DNA of 64,000 bases from Glandiceps talaboti. Lineage: Eukaryota > Hemichordata > Enteropneusta > Spengelidae. A program made the translations under genes and the position numbers. Every line of letters starts with the position of its first letter. Position 1 is the first letter of the stretch. The notes beneath the pieces were generated by a model. The model was given only the letters and a program-made list of their open reading frames with translations. It was not told where the DNA came from and ran no database searches. Of the stretch, positions 49,849 through 59,857 are shown piece by piece. The stretch is taken from assembly GCF_964340395.1 (NCBI RefSeq), contig NC_135561.1, positions 1,783,501-1,847,500 of the forward strand. The letters are read 5' to 3'.

Positions 49849-50057
49849 GTAACTTACCTAGAAACAAACTGATCAGTTGAGAAAATCTCCAATCTGACTA
49901 TCTGGTCATTTTTTTTCCACTAATAAATACAGTGTCTACACAATTGTATGACTCACTCTACTTCATTTCAATGAGAAAGAAGAAATGGGTAAAAGTGGAT
50001 TTAGATCTGCTTGCTATAAAGCAGACATTATTGTAGTAGTTCATTGTAATTTGTACT

Positions 50058-50378
50058 CTTCAAATTGAAGTCCTGATAGTGAAATTACAGTGCAGTGGCT
50101 GGCCTTATTCTTCAAATTGAAGTCCTGATAGTGAAATTACAGTGCAGTGGCTGGCCTTATTCTTCAAATTGAAGACCTGATTGTGAAATTACAGTGCAGT
50201 GGCTGGCCTTATTCTTCAAATTGAAGTCCTGATAGTGAAATTACAGTGCAGTGGCTGGCCTTATTCTTCAAATTGAAGTCCTGATAGTGAAATTACAGTG
50301 CAGTGGCTGGCCTTATTCTTCAAATTGAAGTCCTGATAGTGAAATTACAGTGCTGTAGCTGGCCTTTTTCTTCAAATT
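50058..50378. repeat. about 55-bp minisatellite, six copies
   Basis: TTCTTCAAATTGAAGTCCTG then ATAGTGAAATTACAGTGCAG then TGGCTGGCCTTA is repeated with very low divergence. CTTCAAATTGAAG is an internal palindrome. Confidence 0.95.
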
Positions 50379-50508
50379 AATTGCCAGTTCAAGCCTTGCA
50401 GCTAAAATACTGATTGACAAGTCCTTGGGCAAGATTTAAACCATTATTTTGCCCCTAGAGAGTCAAAATTCACCAACTGTATAAATGGGAACCTAGTAGT
50501 CAACCCAA

Positions 50509-50552
50509 CTGTAATAATAATAATAATAATAATAATATAATAATAATTCTTT
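50509..50552. repeat. (AAT)n microsatellite next to a TTCTTTATTG end
   Basis: ATAATAATAATAAT units are followed directly by TTCTTTATTGTATC. Confidence 0.9.
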
Positions 50553-51589
50553 ATTGTATCTTTATATCTTTATAATAGAGGTTGCTATTTGAAAGATTAA
50601 AGCCCATTACAAGTTTTTGATACATCTCGGACTATTGTATGCTTACCATGTGTTAAATAAATTGTAGAGGGCCATTGCGTTCTTAGGTTTATTTCTTGCT
50701 AATAATCATACAATGCTTGGATCATGATGATCATTGCAGAAAGGGGATATAAACATGTTTACGTACCTGTGAGTTCAATTACCATTTGAGTTTCAATGAC
50801 AAATAAACTTGGATGAGTACTGGAGGGCACAATCTGCTAATGATCAAAACAGGAAATAAAAAAGCCATGTAGTTTTTCTTTTCTCTTAAGATGTCAATAA
50901 AACGTTGTAACTATGACAAATGAAAAAAAAACAGTGTTTTCCCTAATGTTTTAGAACCAATAACACCAGCTGGTGTAAAGATTGAAATCTGTAAATTTAG
51001 TTTGCTATATTTGCATTCAGATTTGTGAGCTACTATAGCCTGGCCATTACATTCAGATTTGTGAGCTCAATACAGTCTGGCCATTACAAGGAAATGGGTT
51101 TTGCACTTAGACGGATTTCAGAATAGGGGTCATTATTTATAATAACAGTTTAGTCAAGGATTTGAAATTTCAACAATTTTCATCATACTTGGAAGCAATA
51201 TGGCTTGCTTCTGAAATTCATAACATATCACTGTTAGTTGTATTTTTGTTTGAAATATTTGCCATTCATCACATCATCTCGAATGGCCTTGTATAGTCCT
51301 GTCAATGTAAAATTAGTTCCAGGGGGGATTTCTACTGCTTCTGCAATATCTCAGTGAAGGTAAATTTCCAATCACGATCACACAGAGACACTGATATTCA
51401 TTCTATGTAGGGGGTCCCAGTTGACAATCAAAGCATTGATGAAATGTTCATTTTACAATCTGGACATTTTTGAATATGAATTATGGACTTAGTTTTATAC
51501 TAGAGTGTCTGGTGCAGTAGAAATAAGGTAAGATACTTTAAGAGTAACTGGTTTTAGAATTTTGATTGGGTTGTAGAGGTGCATGTACA

Positions 51590-52195
51590 ATGTAGTTGAA
51601 ACTGGTATTGATAGGTAGAGGGGTAGTTGAATTGGGATTGACAGGTAGAGGGGTAGTTGAATTGAGATTGACAGGTAGAGGGGTAGTTGAATTGAGATTG
51701 ACAGGTAGAGGGGTAGTTGAATTGAGATTGACAGGTAGAGGGGTAGTTGAAACTGGTATTGATAGGTAGAGGGGTAGTTGAATTGAGATTGACAGGTAGA
51801 GGGGTAGTTGAATTGAAATTGACAGGTAGAGGGTAGTTGAAACTGGTATTGATAGGTAGAGGGGTAGTTGAATTGAGATTGGCAATGAAAGGTAGAGGGA
51901 TAGTTGAAACTGGTATTGATAGGTAGAGGGGTAATTGAATTGAGATTGACAGGTAGAGGGGTAGTTGAATTGAGATTGACAATGACAGGTAGAGGGATAG
52001 TTGAAACTGGTATTGATAGGTAGAGGGGTAGTTGAATTGAGATTGACAGGTAGAGGGATAGTTGAATTGAGATTGACAGGTAGAGGGATAGTTGAAACTG
52101 GTATTGATAGGTAGAGGGGTAGTTGAATTGAGATTGACAGGTAGAGGGGTAGTTGAATTGAGCTTGACAGGTAGAGGGGGTATAGTTTAATTAGG
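51590..52195. repeat. 30-bp minisatellite, about twenty copies, two unit types
   Basis: Type A is GAATTGAGATTGACAGGTAG then AGGGGTAGTT; type B is GAAACTGGTATTGATAGGTA then GAGGGGTAGTT. The order is not random: B units occur singly between runs of one to four A units, with occasional ATTGACAATGACAGG insertions. Long minus-strand frames rich in Pro, Leu and Ser are read-through of the repeat. Confidence 0.95.
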
Positions 52196-52649
52196 ATTGA
52201 CAAGTGGATCTAAGTTTTGAAATGTTTGCCACTGGCGATGCGCCCACTGTAGGTAGGTTGCAGCCACTTCCATTTTGTGGTTGTAATCCATCAAGTATGA
52301 GTGCACACTGGTGCAAGTAATCACTGGTACATATGCATGTTACCAAGTGAACAGACACAGAAAGGATGTATACAATACCGTCCACATGATATGATAATAA
52401 AGTCTTGGCACACTAGTGTCAAAATAGAGATTAGTCCATGGTTAAAAATATGAATCCATTTAGATTCAATTTCTTACATATGTGTATTTTGTCATTTGTT
52501 ACTTTGAAATATAAAAATCATGGATTTTGCAGAGCTCAGTCAAAGTGTGATGGCTCACTTGCAGACCCATAGTGTGATTACTGGCCAGATTATTAGTCCC
52601 TGAAATAGTCTGCCTACAGCTGCAACTGTTTTGAAGTCAAAGATCTCCA

Positions 52650-53115
52650 GCGTTAGACAGGCTATAGTCCACCCAAGCCTATCATTCAGTCTCCAGCCAT
52701 AGACAGGCTATAGTCCACCCAAGCCTATCATTCAGTCTCCAGCCATAGACAGGCTGTAGTCCACCCAAGCATAATCATTCAATCTCCAGCCATAGACAGG
52801 CTATAGTCCACCCAAGCATAATCATTCAATCTCCAGCCATAGACAGGCTATAGTCCACCCAAGCCTATCATAGTCAGTCTCCAGCCTTAGACAGGCTATA
52901 GTCCTCCCAAGCCTATCATTCAGTCTCCAGCCATAGACAGGCTATAGTCCACCCAAGCATAATCATTCAATCTCCAGCCATAGACAGGCTGTAGTCCACC
53001 CAAGCCTATCATAGTCAGTCTCCAGCCTTAGACAGGCTATAGTCCACCCAAGCCTGTCATAGTCAGTCTCCAGCCTTAGACAGGCCATAGTCCTCCCAAG
53101 ACTGTCATTCAATCT
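52650..53115. repeat. about 46-bp minisatellite, nine to ten copies
   Basis: CAGTCTCCAGCCATAGACAG then GCTATAGTCCACCCAAGCCT then ATCATT is repeated with variants (CAAGCATAATCATTCAATC, CATAGTCAGTCTCCAGCCTT). Confidence 0.95.
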
Positions 53116-53633
53116 TCACTCAGGAGAATTGTATCTGGCCTTAAGAACTAATCATTAAATGTAATCTACCAGTATGAGTTAACTTCCATCATGGACTTGG
53201 ATATACATGTGTCTGAAAATTCAGTTCAAAACCATTGCAAAAAAATGATGATAATTTTATCAAATGTGGTTTTAAATTGATGTACAAATATGTCCTTGAG
53301 GAATTGAGATTGTAATGTGTTTAATAATTCATCATTTCATATATACAGCTGTTTTAATATCATTAGGTCTAATTTTAATCAGTCAGGTTTATATCTTTTG
53401 AATAATGCATGACAAGAAGACTGCAGTCATCATTGTCATAGCAACAATGCTGTCTCCTAGCTACAACAAACACATTACAAGTTAATCATGCAACAGTTAT
53501 CACTCTATTGTCAGTTTAGTGTCTTCTCTATGCATATGTACTGTCATACACACAAGATTATTCCTTTCATTTTTGTTCTTGTTGAAATTGCAGGTGGAAA
53601 TTAATCAAAGATAGGTAACTGTATGTACATGTA

Positions 53634-53696
53634 CCGTATGTATGTATGTATGTATGTATGTATGTATGTATGTATGTATGTATGTATGTGTGTGTG

Positions 53697-53747
<51 letters not shown>

Positions 53748-53805
53748 ATGCGTGCGTGCGTGTGTGTATGTATGTATGTGTGTGTATGTGTGTGTGTACA
53801 TGTAA
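53634..53805. repeat. (TATG)n, (GT)n and (GTGC)n compound microsatellite
   Basis: TATG, then GT, then GTGC, then mixed GTAT and GTGT. All open frames of both strands over it are artefacts. Confidence 0.97.
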
Positions 53806-54439
53806 TGCTGAGGATCATTTTCTCTTGAAATATGTAGTACATGTACAGAAGCCCTTCACAGTGTAATGATTTACAAACCTTGTCTAGTTTTAAATGTCAC
53901 AAGTCCTTCATCTTAATTGACTTGTCTGGAAAATACTATCTATGTATATATTTTTAGACCATATTACCGTCAGTATTGAGGTTTATCTTTAGTCAAAGAT
54001 CCCTAAAAGTTGTCAGAGATCATACATGTATTGAAGTCAGTACACAATTATTAAAAAGTAGCTGACAGCATTTTGAACTATGACAGAAGTACATCAGGTT
54101 TTTTTGTGCTTGCTACTTCCTCTCATCCACAAATTGGTTTCAGCCTCCTTTAAAGTTTAAAATACATGACTGTACATGTATAATCTAAGAATTGTCGTCT
54201 GACTAGCCTAGCTTAATTTGACCATCAACACCATTAATGTGCTTTTACTTGGGAGGGGGTGCACAGTGTTATTAAAATTTGTATAATATGAAAATTAGCA
54301 CTCAGTTAACTTTACTGCTCAAATTGTGTGATAATAAATGAATGTATCTCAATTATTACACGATATCTGAATGATTATATGAATTTTCATTCACTGACAA
54401 AAAAGAACACAAGCTGCTGTCAACAGTCAAACTTTGGAT

Positions 54440-54835
54440 CTGAGCATCAGCCTAAGTCAGTGCTAACACCAGACTGGCACGAACACCTCACCAGTATGTG
54501 TAAGCAACTGGAAAAGTCAGATACTTGAATAAGCCAGATGTTAAACACCAGCCTTATTCAGTTCTAACACAGGGCTAACACAGGGCTGGAACTAACACCT
54601 CACCAGCATGTGCTAGTAACTAGAAGGGTTAGTACCCACACCAGCCCTATACTTACACCAGGCTAGCCTAGAACTAACACCTCACCAGTATGTGTTAGCA
54701 ACAAGTGGGTCCAGGTTAATACCTGCATCAGCCATACGTTAACACCAGGCTAGCTCAGTTCTAATACCAGGCTAGCAAAAACCAATATGGAAGGGTTAAT
54801 GTCTTCACCAGGCTAGTCCTGTGTTGGCTACAGTA
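54440..54835. repeat. degenerate repeat around CTAACACCAGGCTAGC
   Basis: Variants of CAGTGCTAACACCAGACTGG, AACACCTCACCAGTATGTGT and AGCAACTGGAA recur about four times with a unit near 100 bp and internal sub-repeats. It lies directly upstream of the first MEA1 coding exon. Confidence 0.75.
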
Positions 54836-54951
54836 CAGATTGACAATGGGCTACCAAAATTTGAAAGTGACGGTTGAGCTTTTACTCCATGCTATATATA
54901 TCATACCACAATTACTATACACCCATTTGACAACTTTGTATTGTCTTTCAG

Positions 54952-55219
54952 GATCATATAATTAATGTCTAAGAATTCAGAACTCAACAAGTCACACAAT
55001 AAAATGGGACCAATACCAAGAGATCCTCGTGCTGATAATGACCCCCAAGAGGATGAAGTCGATGGAGAAGTTGAGATGCAGATGGGATTGTTAGGACAAG
55101 GAGAACAAAGTAGCGATGACAGTTGGTCTGATGAAGATATCGATCCTGATCATGAAGACATAGACTGGTATGAAACAGGATATCAACTACTTCCACAAGA
55201 TGCAGACAATCAACAGGAG
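54952..55219 (+). CDS. MEA1: MEA1 homologue, first coding exon (CDS starts 54965)
   Basis: The acceptor TCTTTCAG ends at 54951. ATG at 54965 has an in-frame TAA two codons upstream, so this is the first possible start. The exon encodes 85 codons and stops in phase 0 at GAG then GTGAGG. Visible features are MGP (residues 14-16, as near the human MEA1 N-terminus), an acidic Ser/Asp/Glu region (SSDDSWSDEDIDPDHEDIDW, about residues 49-68) and YQLLPQDADNQQE, which parallels the family's YQPL-x-QD block. MEA1 is a small acidic protein of the male-enhanced antigen family, first described in mammalian testis but widely expressed; its molecular role is poorly known. The total product is 209 aa, a little longer than human. 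Identification rests on the C-terminal block in the next exon. Confidence 0.85.
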
Positions 55220-56345
55220 GTGAGGACAATTAATGTAATCATGTATTATGCATAAATAATTAGGTGCTTTGCATACTGAAAATAGTTATATAATCATGCA
55301 TAAATGATGACATACTTTGCATAGATTTGTAATTTTTTATACTGAAATGTAATCATGCAACATACATAAACGGTGATGTATTTTGCGGATTAATTTGTAT
55401 TTTTCATACTGAAAAAAACAACCAGTTACGTAATGGTGGAACATGCATAAATAATTAGGTACTTTGCATAGATGATATGTACTTAAGTCCTCTAAAAATC
55501 ACTTTCTCAACATCACCTTGGAATGGCACTTTAGAAATTAAAGACATTGACATATCAAATGAGCTTTACTTGGATACTTATCACTGTTTTATGTAAATTA
55601 TATGCGAAAACAGAGAAATATGAAGTTGAAACTTTCTATTTTTATTGATACAATTCCCTACCTTGTAATGTATGCACATTGCCACCTTCAACCCCACAGG
55701 CACTTGAATCAATCTGTATGATTTGGGGGAAAAATGTGTAGTGAATAAGAGAAGGTATGAACATTGCCACCTTCAACCCCCCACAGGCACTCGAATCAAT
55801 CTGTATGATTTGGGGGAAAAATGTGTAGTGAATAAAAGAAGGTATGAAGGTACTCGACATTTGAACTGCTGACCCCGATTGCACCCTCATTAGCATAACG
55901 TTGGACGTCCTGGATTACGACATTTCACCGCAAAAAATGCTAAAGTAATAATTATAGCTAATGAATAGCTAAAAGGTACTAAATAATAACTTGTTGTTGC
56001 CATCGCTGCATACTTTGTGCTAAAAATGGTATCGATTTCTATTTCAAATCGTATGGCCGGCTGCGCTGTCATCCAATCAGAAGCTACAAGTGTATGCTAA
56101 TGAGGGGCTGCAGTTCAAATGTTGAATACCTTCATACCTTCTCTTATTCACTATACATTTTTAAAAAAAAATTCATACATTGTTTCGAGTGCCTGTGTTC
56201 AACCCTATGGTGACACACTAGAAAGTTGAAATATTTCCGACATATATTCCATGATATTGTTAAAGTTTCATGTACACATCTGTGTAAATAGTATGCATTA
56301 GTCTGGATTATAATCAATTGTTTGTTTGTTTGTTTGTTCTTACAG
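55220..56345 (+). other. MEA1: MEA1 last intron (1.1 kb)
   Basis: It runs from GTGAGG at 55220 to TTCTTACAG at 56345. It contains a hAT-like insertion (55695-56197), and between 55250 and 55480 a looser repeat around AATCATGCATAAAT, TTTGCATA and ACTGAAAA. Phase is 0, so the insertion does not affect coding if spliced normally. Confidence 0.85.
55695..56197. mobile_element. 503-bp inverted-repeat element with perfect 8-bp target duplication
   Basis: CACAGGCACTTGAA opens and TTCGAGTGCCTGTG closes the element. TTCAACCC lies immediately outside both ends (55687-55694 and 56198-56205). The outer arms pair over about 110 bp (AATGTGTAGTGAATAAAAGA, AGGTATGAAGG ... CCTTCATACCTTCTCTTATT). The left end plus flank is duplicated once (87-bp period; second start at 55782). 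An 8-bp duplication fits hAT, although the terminus is CACAGG instead of the usual CAGGG. The centre is CpG-containing and no transposase is seen. Confidence 0.85.
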
Positions 56346-56720
56346 CCAGGTGTGATACCCACCGGTAACAGTGGTGCAATTGGAGCAACCAATCAACAAA
56401 CTAACCAACCTCTACAATCATCATCATCTTCTCACACACAACCCAATTTACCACCGTACCTTTCAAAAGTTTTACCGACACAAAAACCAGAGCCTTTTCA
56501 TGACGATGCTTTCAATCAGTATTCTACTTCTTCAGAATCAGTAGAAAGACGCAAGTCACCCATGGCTGCTGATGACCAGATAAAAAATGCCATGGCTGCC
56601 ATTTCTCTTCCTTCATCTGCAGTACCACAGTGGGCGGAGTTTGTGACGGAAGATGATTGGAAAACTCAACTTGTATCCGCTCTGAACACAAGACAGCAAA
56701 AACCACCACCTAAGAAATAA
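56346..56720 (+). CDS. MEA1: MEA1 homologue, last coding exon
   Basis: The acceptor TGTTCTTACAG ends at 56345 and joins in phase 0, giving ...NQQE then PGVIPTGNSG. It encodes 124 codons to TAA. A low-complexity Gln/Ser/Asn part comes first, then LPPYLSKVLPTQ. The conserved C-terminus follows: IKNAMAAISLPSSAVPQWAE then FVTEDDWKTQLVSALNTRQQ, which lines up with the MEA1 pattern of MAGVSLPAPGVPAWA, then W, then a short helix and a basic tail. No signal peptide or membrane segment is seen, so the product is probably soluble. Confidence 0.9.
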   Translation, partial: PGVIPTGNSGAIGATNQQTNQPLQSSSSSHTQPNLPPYLSKVLPTQKPEPFHDDAFNQYSTSSESVERRKSPMAADDQIKNAMAAISLPSSAVPQWAEFVTEDDWKTQLVSALNTRQQKPPPKK

Positions 56721-59620
56721 ATGAACTACTACTGACTGAAAATAGAATACCGTAGAAAAAAATCTTGGATGGTGTCTACAAGTGGTTTGTTTTGGGTATA
56801 TAAAGTTGACCTAACAGGCATTTTGATACTCAGCAACTTAATGGAAAGTGATGGCTACATCATAGTGCTATGGAAATGTATTATATTTATATAACGGACA
56901 TACTCACCAGGTGTTCTATTCACCGACGCTACTAAGTAGACATGTCACATCGATAAACTCTTCAAACATACTGTAACAGCTATGCATTCTATGAATGAAC
57001 CTTGCATATACCCACAGTATCTGAAATAAGACAAAGATGCTAGACTTTTGTATTTACTGAGACATTGCGGCATGTTGTTGTGTAAGGGGTTTCTTAGAAG
57101 GACTTTTAGAAGCTTAAATCAGGAATAAGCATGCTTGTACATACATGTATTGCTATATAGAATTGCCCTGGAAAAGACCGGTATAAAAGTGAAATCCAGG
57201 AAAGAATTACTTGGAATGAATTTGTGCTGGTATGTTGCTTTCAGAGAAGGAATTTTAGATGATTATCCCAGGGAATAACATTTGTTCACCACAAATCTGT
57301 GAATGTAGTCCAAGGAGTGTCAGTGTAAGTATATTGCTAACAGGACTTACTAGGAAGAAATGGGAAGACGAAGTCCAAGAAAGAATCACTCAAGGAATTC
57401 CTTGATGTTTTGCTTGCTAGTTTATATACCAGGAATGGAATAGTAGACACAATTTCATGCTTGCATTTATTTGTAGCAGGAATATCTTTGAGGGTCATCA
57501 GGTCAAATCATGGAATATATCCCTAAATATATCCTTGAAATTTTCCCATAGCTGGAATTTCCTTGACAGACATAAGGAAATTAAATCCAGGAATGTAAGG
57601 AACAATATCATACTTGGAATTTTGGGGAATAACTGTAAAGGATTAAATTCAGGAATATATTCTTTGGAATGATAGCGTACCTTCACGATTATTCCCGCTA
57701 GAGTGAAAGGAAATATTAAAGATTGTTGAATAATAAGCTAAGTTGGTATCAGAGTCGATGTCATGCCATTTATGTCATATTCAGTTTCTTACACAGTAAT
57801 CGGTTTGATTTTGCCTTCAATCTAAAATTCTTTTCATTTTTTGATCAGATTTTATTTTCATTTATTCCTCAATTGTTTGGTAGAAAATGTAGGAATTATT
57901 CTGAGATCTGGGATTAATGTGTAGCAGAAAAAAATATCTGTGAAAGAATTTGAAAAGAAAAGCAAAAAGAATTTAAGAATTTTCATCACATTTGCAATGA
58001 GTAAGTGTGAGGGAAGAATTTTTCTAATGAACGTAGAATGCCAATTACTGGTTTTATTATCACCTCCTCCTATTCTCCTCCCTTCCCCTCCCCACCTCAA
58101 CCTAGTACATGTAATTACCCCCTGACATACAAGGGGTCTACATTCCATAAAACTGTTCATCACAACTTTAACAGAAAATGGGTGATTTGTATGTTTATGC
58201 ACACATATTATTTAACTGGGACATATATTTTTTCATCAAGCGACCAAAAATATATTCACTAAAACTGTTAGTTATAAAACACCTTAATTTCTATAAAAGT
58301 ACTCTTTACACTTTCAGTCACAATGATCATAATTTATATTTTATCATGGCATGATGATTATGTTGTAATTGCAAATTCAATGTGTTCTAATCAATGGAGG
58401 TATTAATTTTAGGGTCTGTTTTGTAAAATACAAATTCATAATGATTGTTCATGCTATGTTATGTGTACAATGATACACAAGTTTACTTATATATAGATAA
58501 GTCAATATACACCTTATGGTGAACAATATTGATAAGTTGTTATGCCAGACAACACACTTTCAAAAACTGGTTCAGTTGCAGCTAAGAAATGACTATATTT
58601 TAAATCTAGTATCAGGGAGATATCATTAATTAGTATCAGGGAGATACCATAAACTAGTAGCAAGGAGATACCATTAATTAGTAACAGGGAGATACCATAA
58701 ACTAGTAGCAGGGAGATACCATTAATTAGTAGCAGGGAGATACCATAAACTAGTAGCAAGGAGATACCATTAATTAGTAGCAGGGAGATACCATAAACTA
58801 GTAGCAGGGAGATACCATTAATTAGTAGCAGGGAGATACCATTAATTAGTATCAGGGAGATACCATAAACTAGTAGCAAGGAGATACCATTAATTAGTAT
58901 CAGGGAGATACCATAAACTAGTAGCAAGGAGATACCATAAACTAATAGTTGTAGTGTGTTGGGGTAGAGAAAAGACTTGCTTGGCCTTCACTCCAGGCAC
59001 CTTCACTGCCATGATAGTATAACTGTCTGTATACACCAGTGTGGCATTCCAAGCTTTGATTTGTGTGCTCTGATCAACTCATTTGACTTGTCAATCACAT
59101 CTCAACCCCTACTCCCCTATTTCACCGTCACTGATAGCAGAAAACAATAGGACTGTAACTTTTTTGGGGATGGGGGCGGGGGGGGGGGGTGATATGTTGA
59201 AATAAGTAGACTATTTTTTGACTGTCAAAAGACAAAAATAAAAAAATCTGATCCTGATAACTGTTGCTTTTTTTTAAAAAAAAAAGAGGATATAAACTTA
59301 TTTACACTATAGTAACTTTTAAGACATGCAAAGGACAAAACAATTATTTTGAAACTAGTGGTACAGATTCTGAATTTTTGATTCACGTTTAAACAGTTAG
59401 AGTTAGAAATGGTGACATATTTATAGTGTATTGTTTGCCTTTTTTTCTTCCAGAGCTGTAAACTGAACTGTCATTTTACAGAAGTTTAAAACTGTAACTT
59501 GTGAAAAAATTATTTGTATATTATGATAGACTGTAGTGAGGAATAAACTATTTTTATCTGTTTCTTCACATAGTATTCAGAATCCGTTGTTCAATAAAGA
59601 TCATACTCATTTTCAGTAAC
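56721..59620 (+). other. MEA1: probable MEA1 3'UTR region
   Basis: After the stop codon there is no further coding signal. Possible polyadenylation signals are AATAAA at 59542-59547 and 59593-59598; nearer ones are weak. Region 57100-57700 is rich in degenerate CAGGAAT and GGAATTTCCTT phrases. A 24-bp minisatellite lies at 58610-58945. The true transcript end is not determinable here. Confidence 0.4.
58612..58945. repeat. 24-bp minisatellite alternating as 48-bp dimers
   Basis: AGTAGCAGGGAGATACCATA then AACT alternates with AGTAGCAGGGAGATACCATT then AATT. The alternation makes a higher-order 48-bp unit, about seven dimers with a few breaks. The minus-strand NGISLLLVYGIS frame is the repeat translated. 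Confidence 0.95.
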
Positions 59621-59857
59621 AGCGCCCTCTGGTGATTGTTCTTATGAAGTGTCAGCCCAGCCCAATAACAGCGCCCTCTAGTGAGTGTTGTCAGGTCACG
59701 GACTGTCAGAAGTCATTGCTCATGCACCTTTGGATAATTAGGCAGTGTTAATTGCTTGTAAGCAGTGCCTTCTGCTGAATGTTGTTAATGTTAGGCAGTG
59801 TCACCGTCGGTTATACTTCCATGTGCACAGACTCCATGCCATGTCCTCTGGTGATAA
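59618..59857 (-). promoter_or_regulatory. cluster of four CTCF-like motifs, same orientation
   Basis: Read on the minus strand: CAATCACCAGAGGGCGCTGT (59618-59638), ACTCACTAGAGGGCGCTGTT (59668-59688), CATTCAGCAGAAGGCACTGC (59761-59780, weaker) and TTATCACCAGAGGACATGGC (59836-59857, weaker). The first two fit the CTCF core CCAC(C/T)AGAGGGCGC closely. The cluster lies between the convergent MEA1 and peflin genes, a plausible insulator position. That CTCF binds is inference; the words may also be a dispersed repeat motif. Confidence 0.45.

Larger units (their letters stand above)
38738..54951 (+). other. putative intron 2 of the MEA1-like gene (16.2 kb)
   Basis: It is bounded by GTGAGT at 38738 and TATTGTCTTTCAG ending at 54951. 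It is the densest minisatellite region of the window (arrays from 42.8 to 54.8 kb). Plain stretches without a gene include 38740-39210, 40030-41160, 41420-42800, 43500-44560, 45110-45700, 46650-47560, 50560-51580, 52200-52640 and 53810-54430. Confidence 0.5.

Noticed and set aside
51538-52203. 221-codon minus frame rich in Ser, Thr, Pro and Leu
   Set aside because: Read-through of the 30-bp minisatellite; several frames are open at once.
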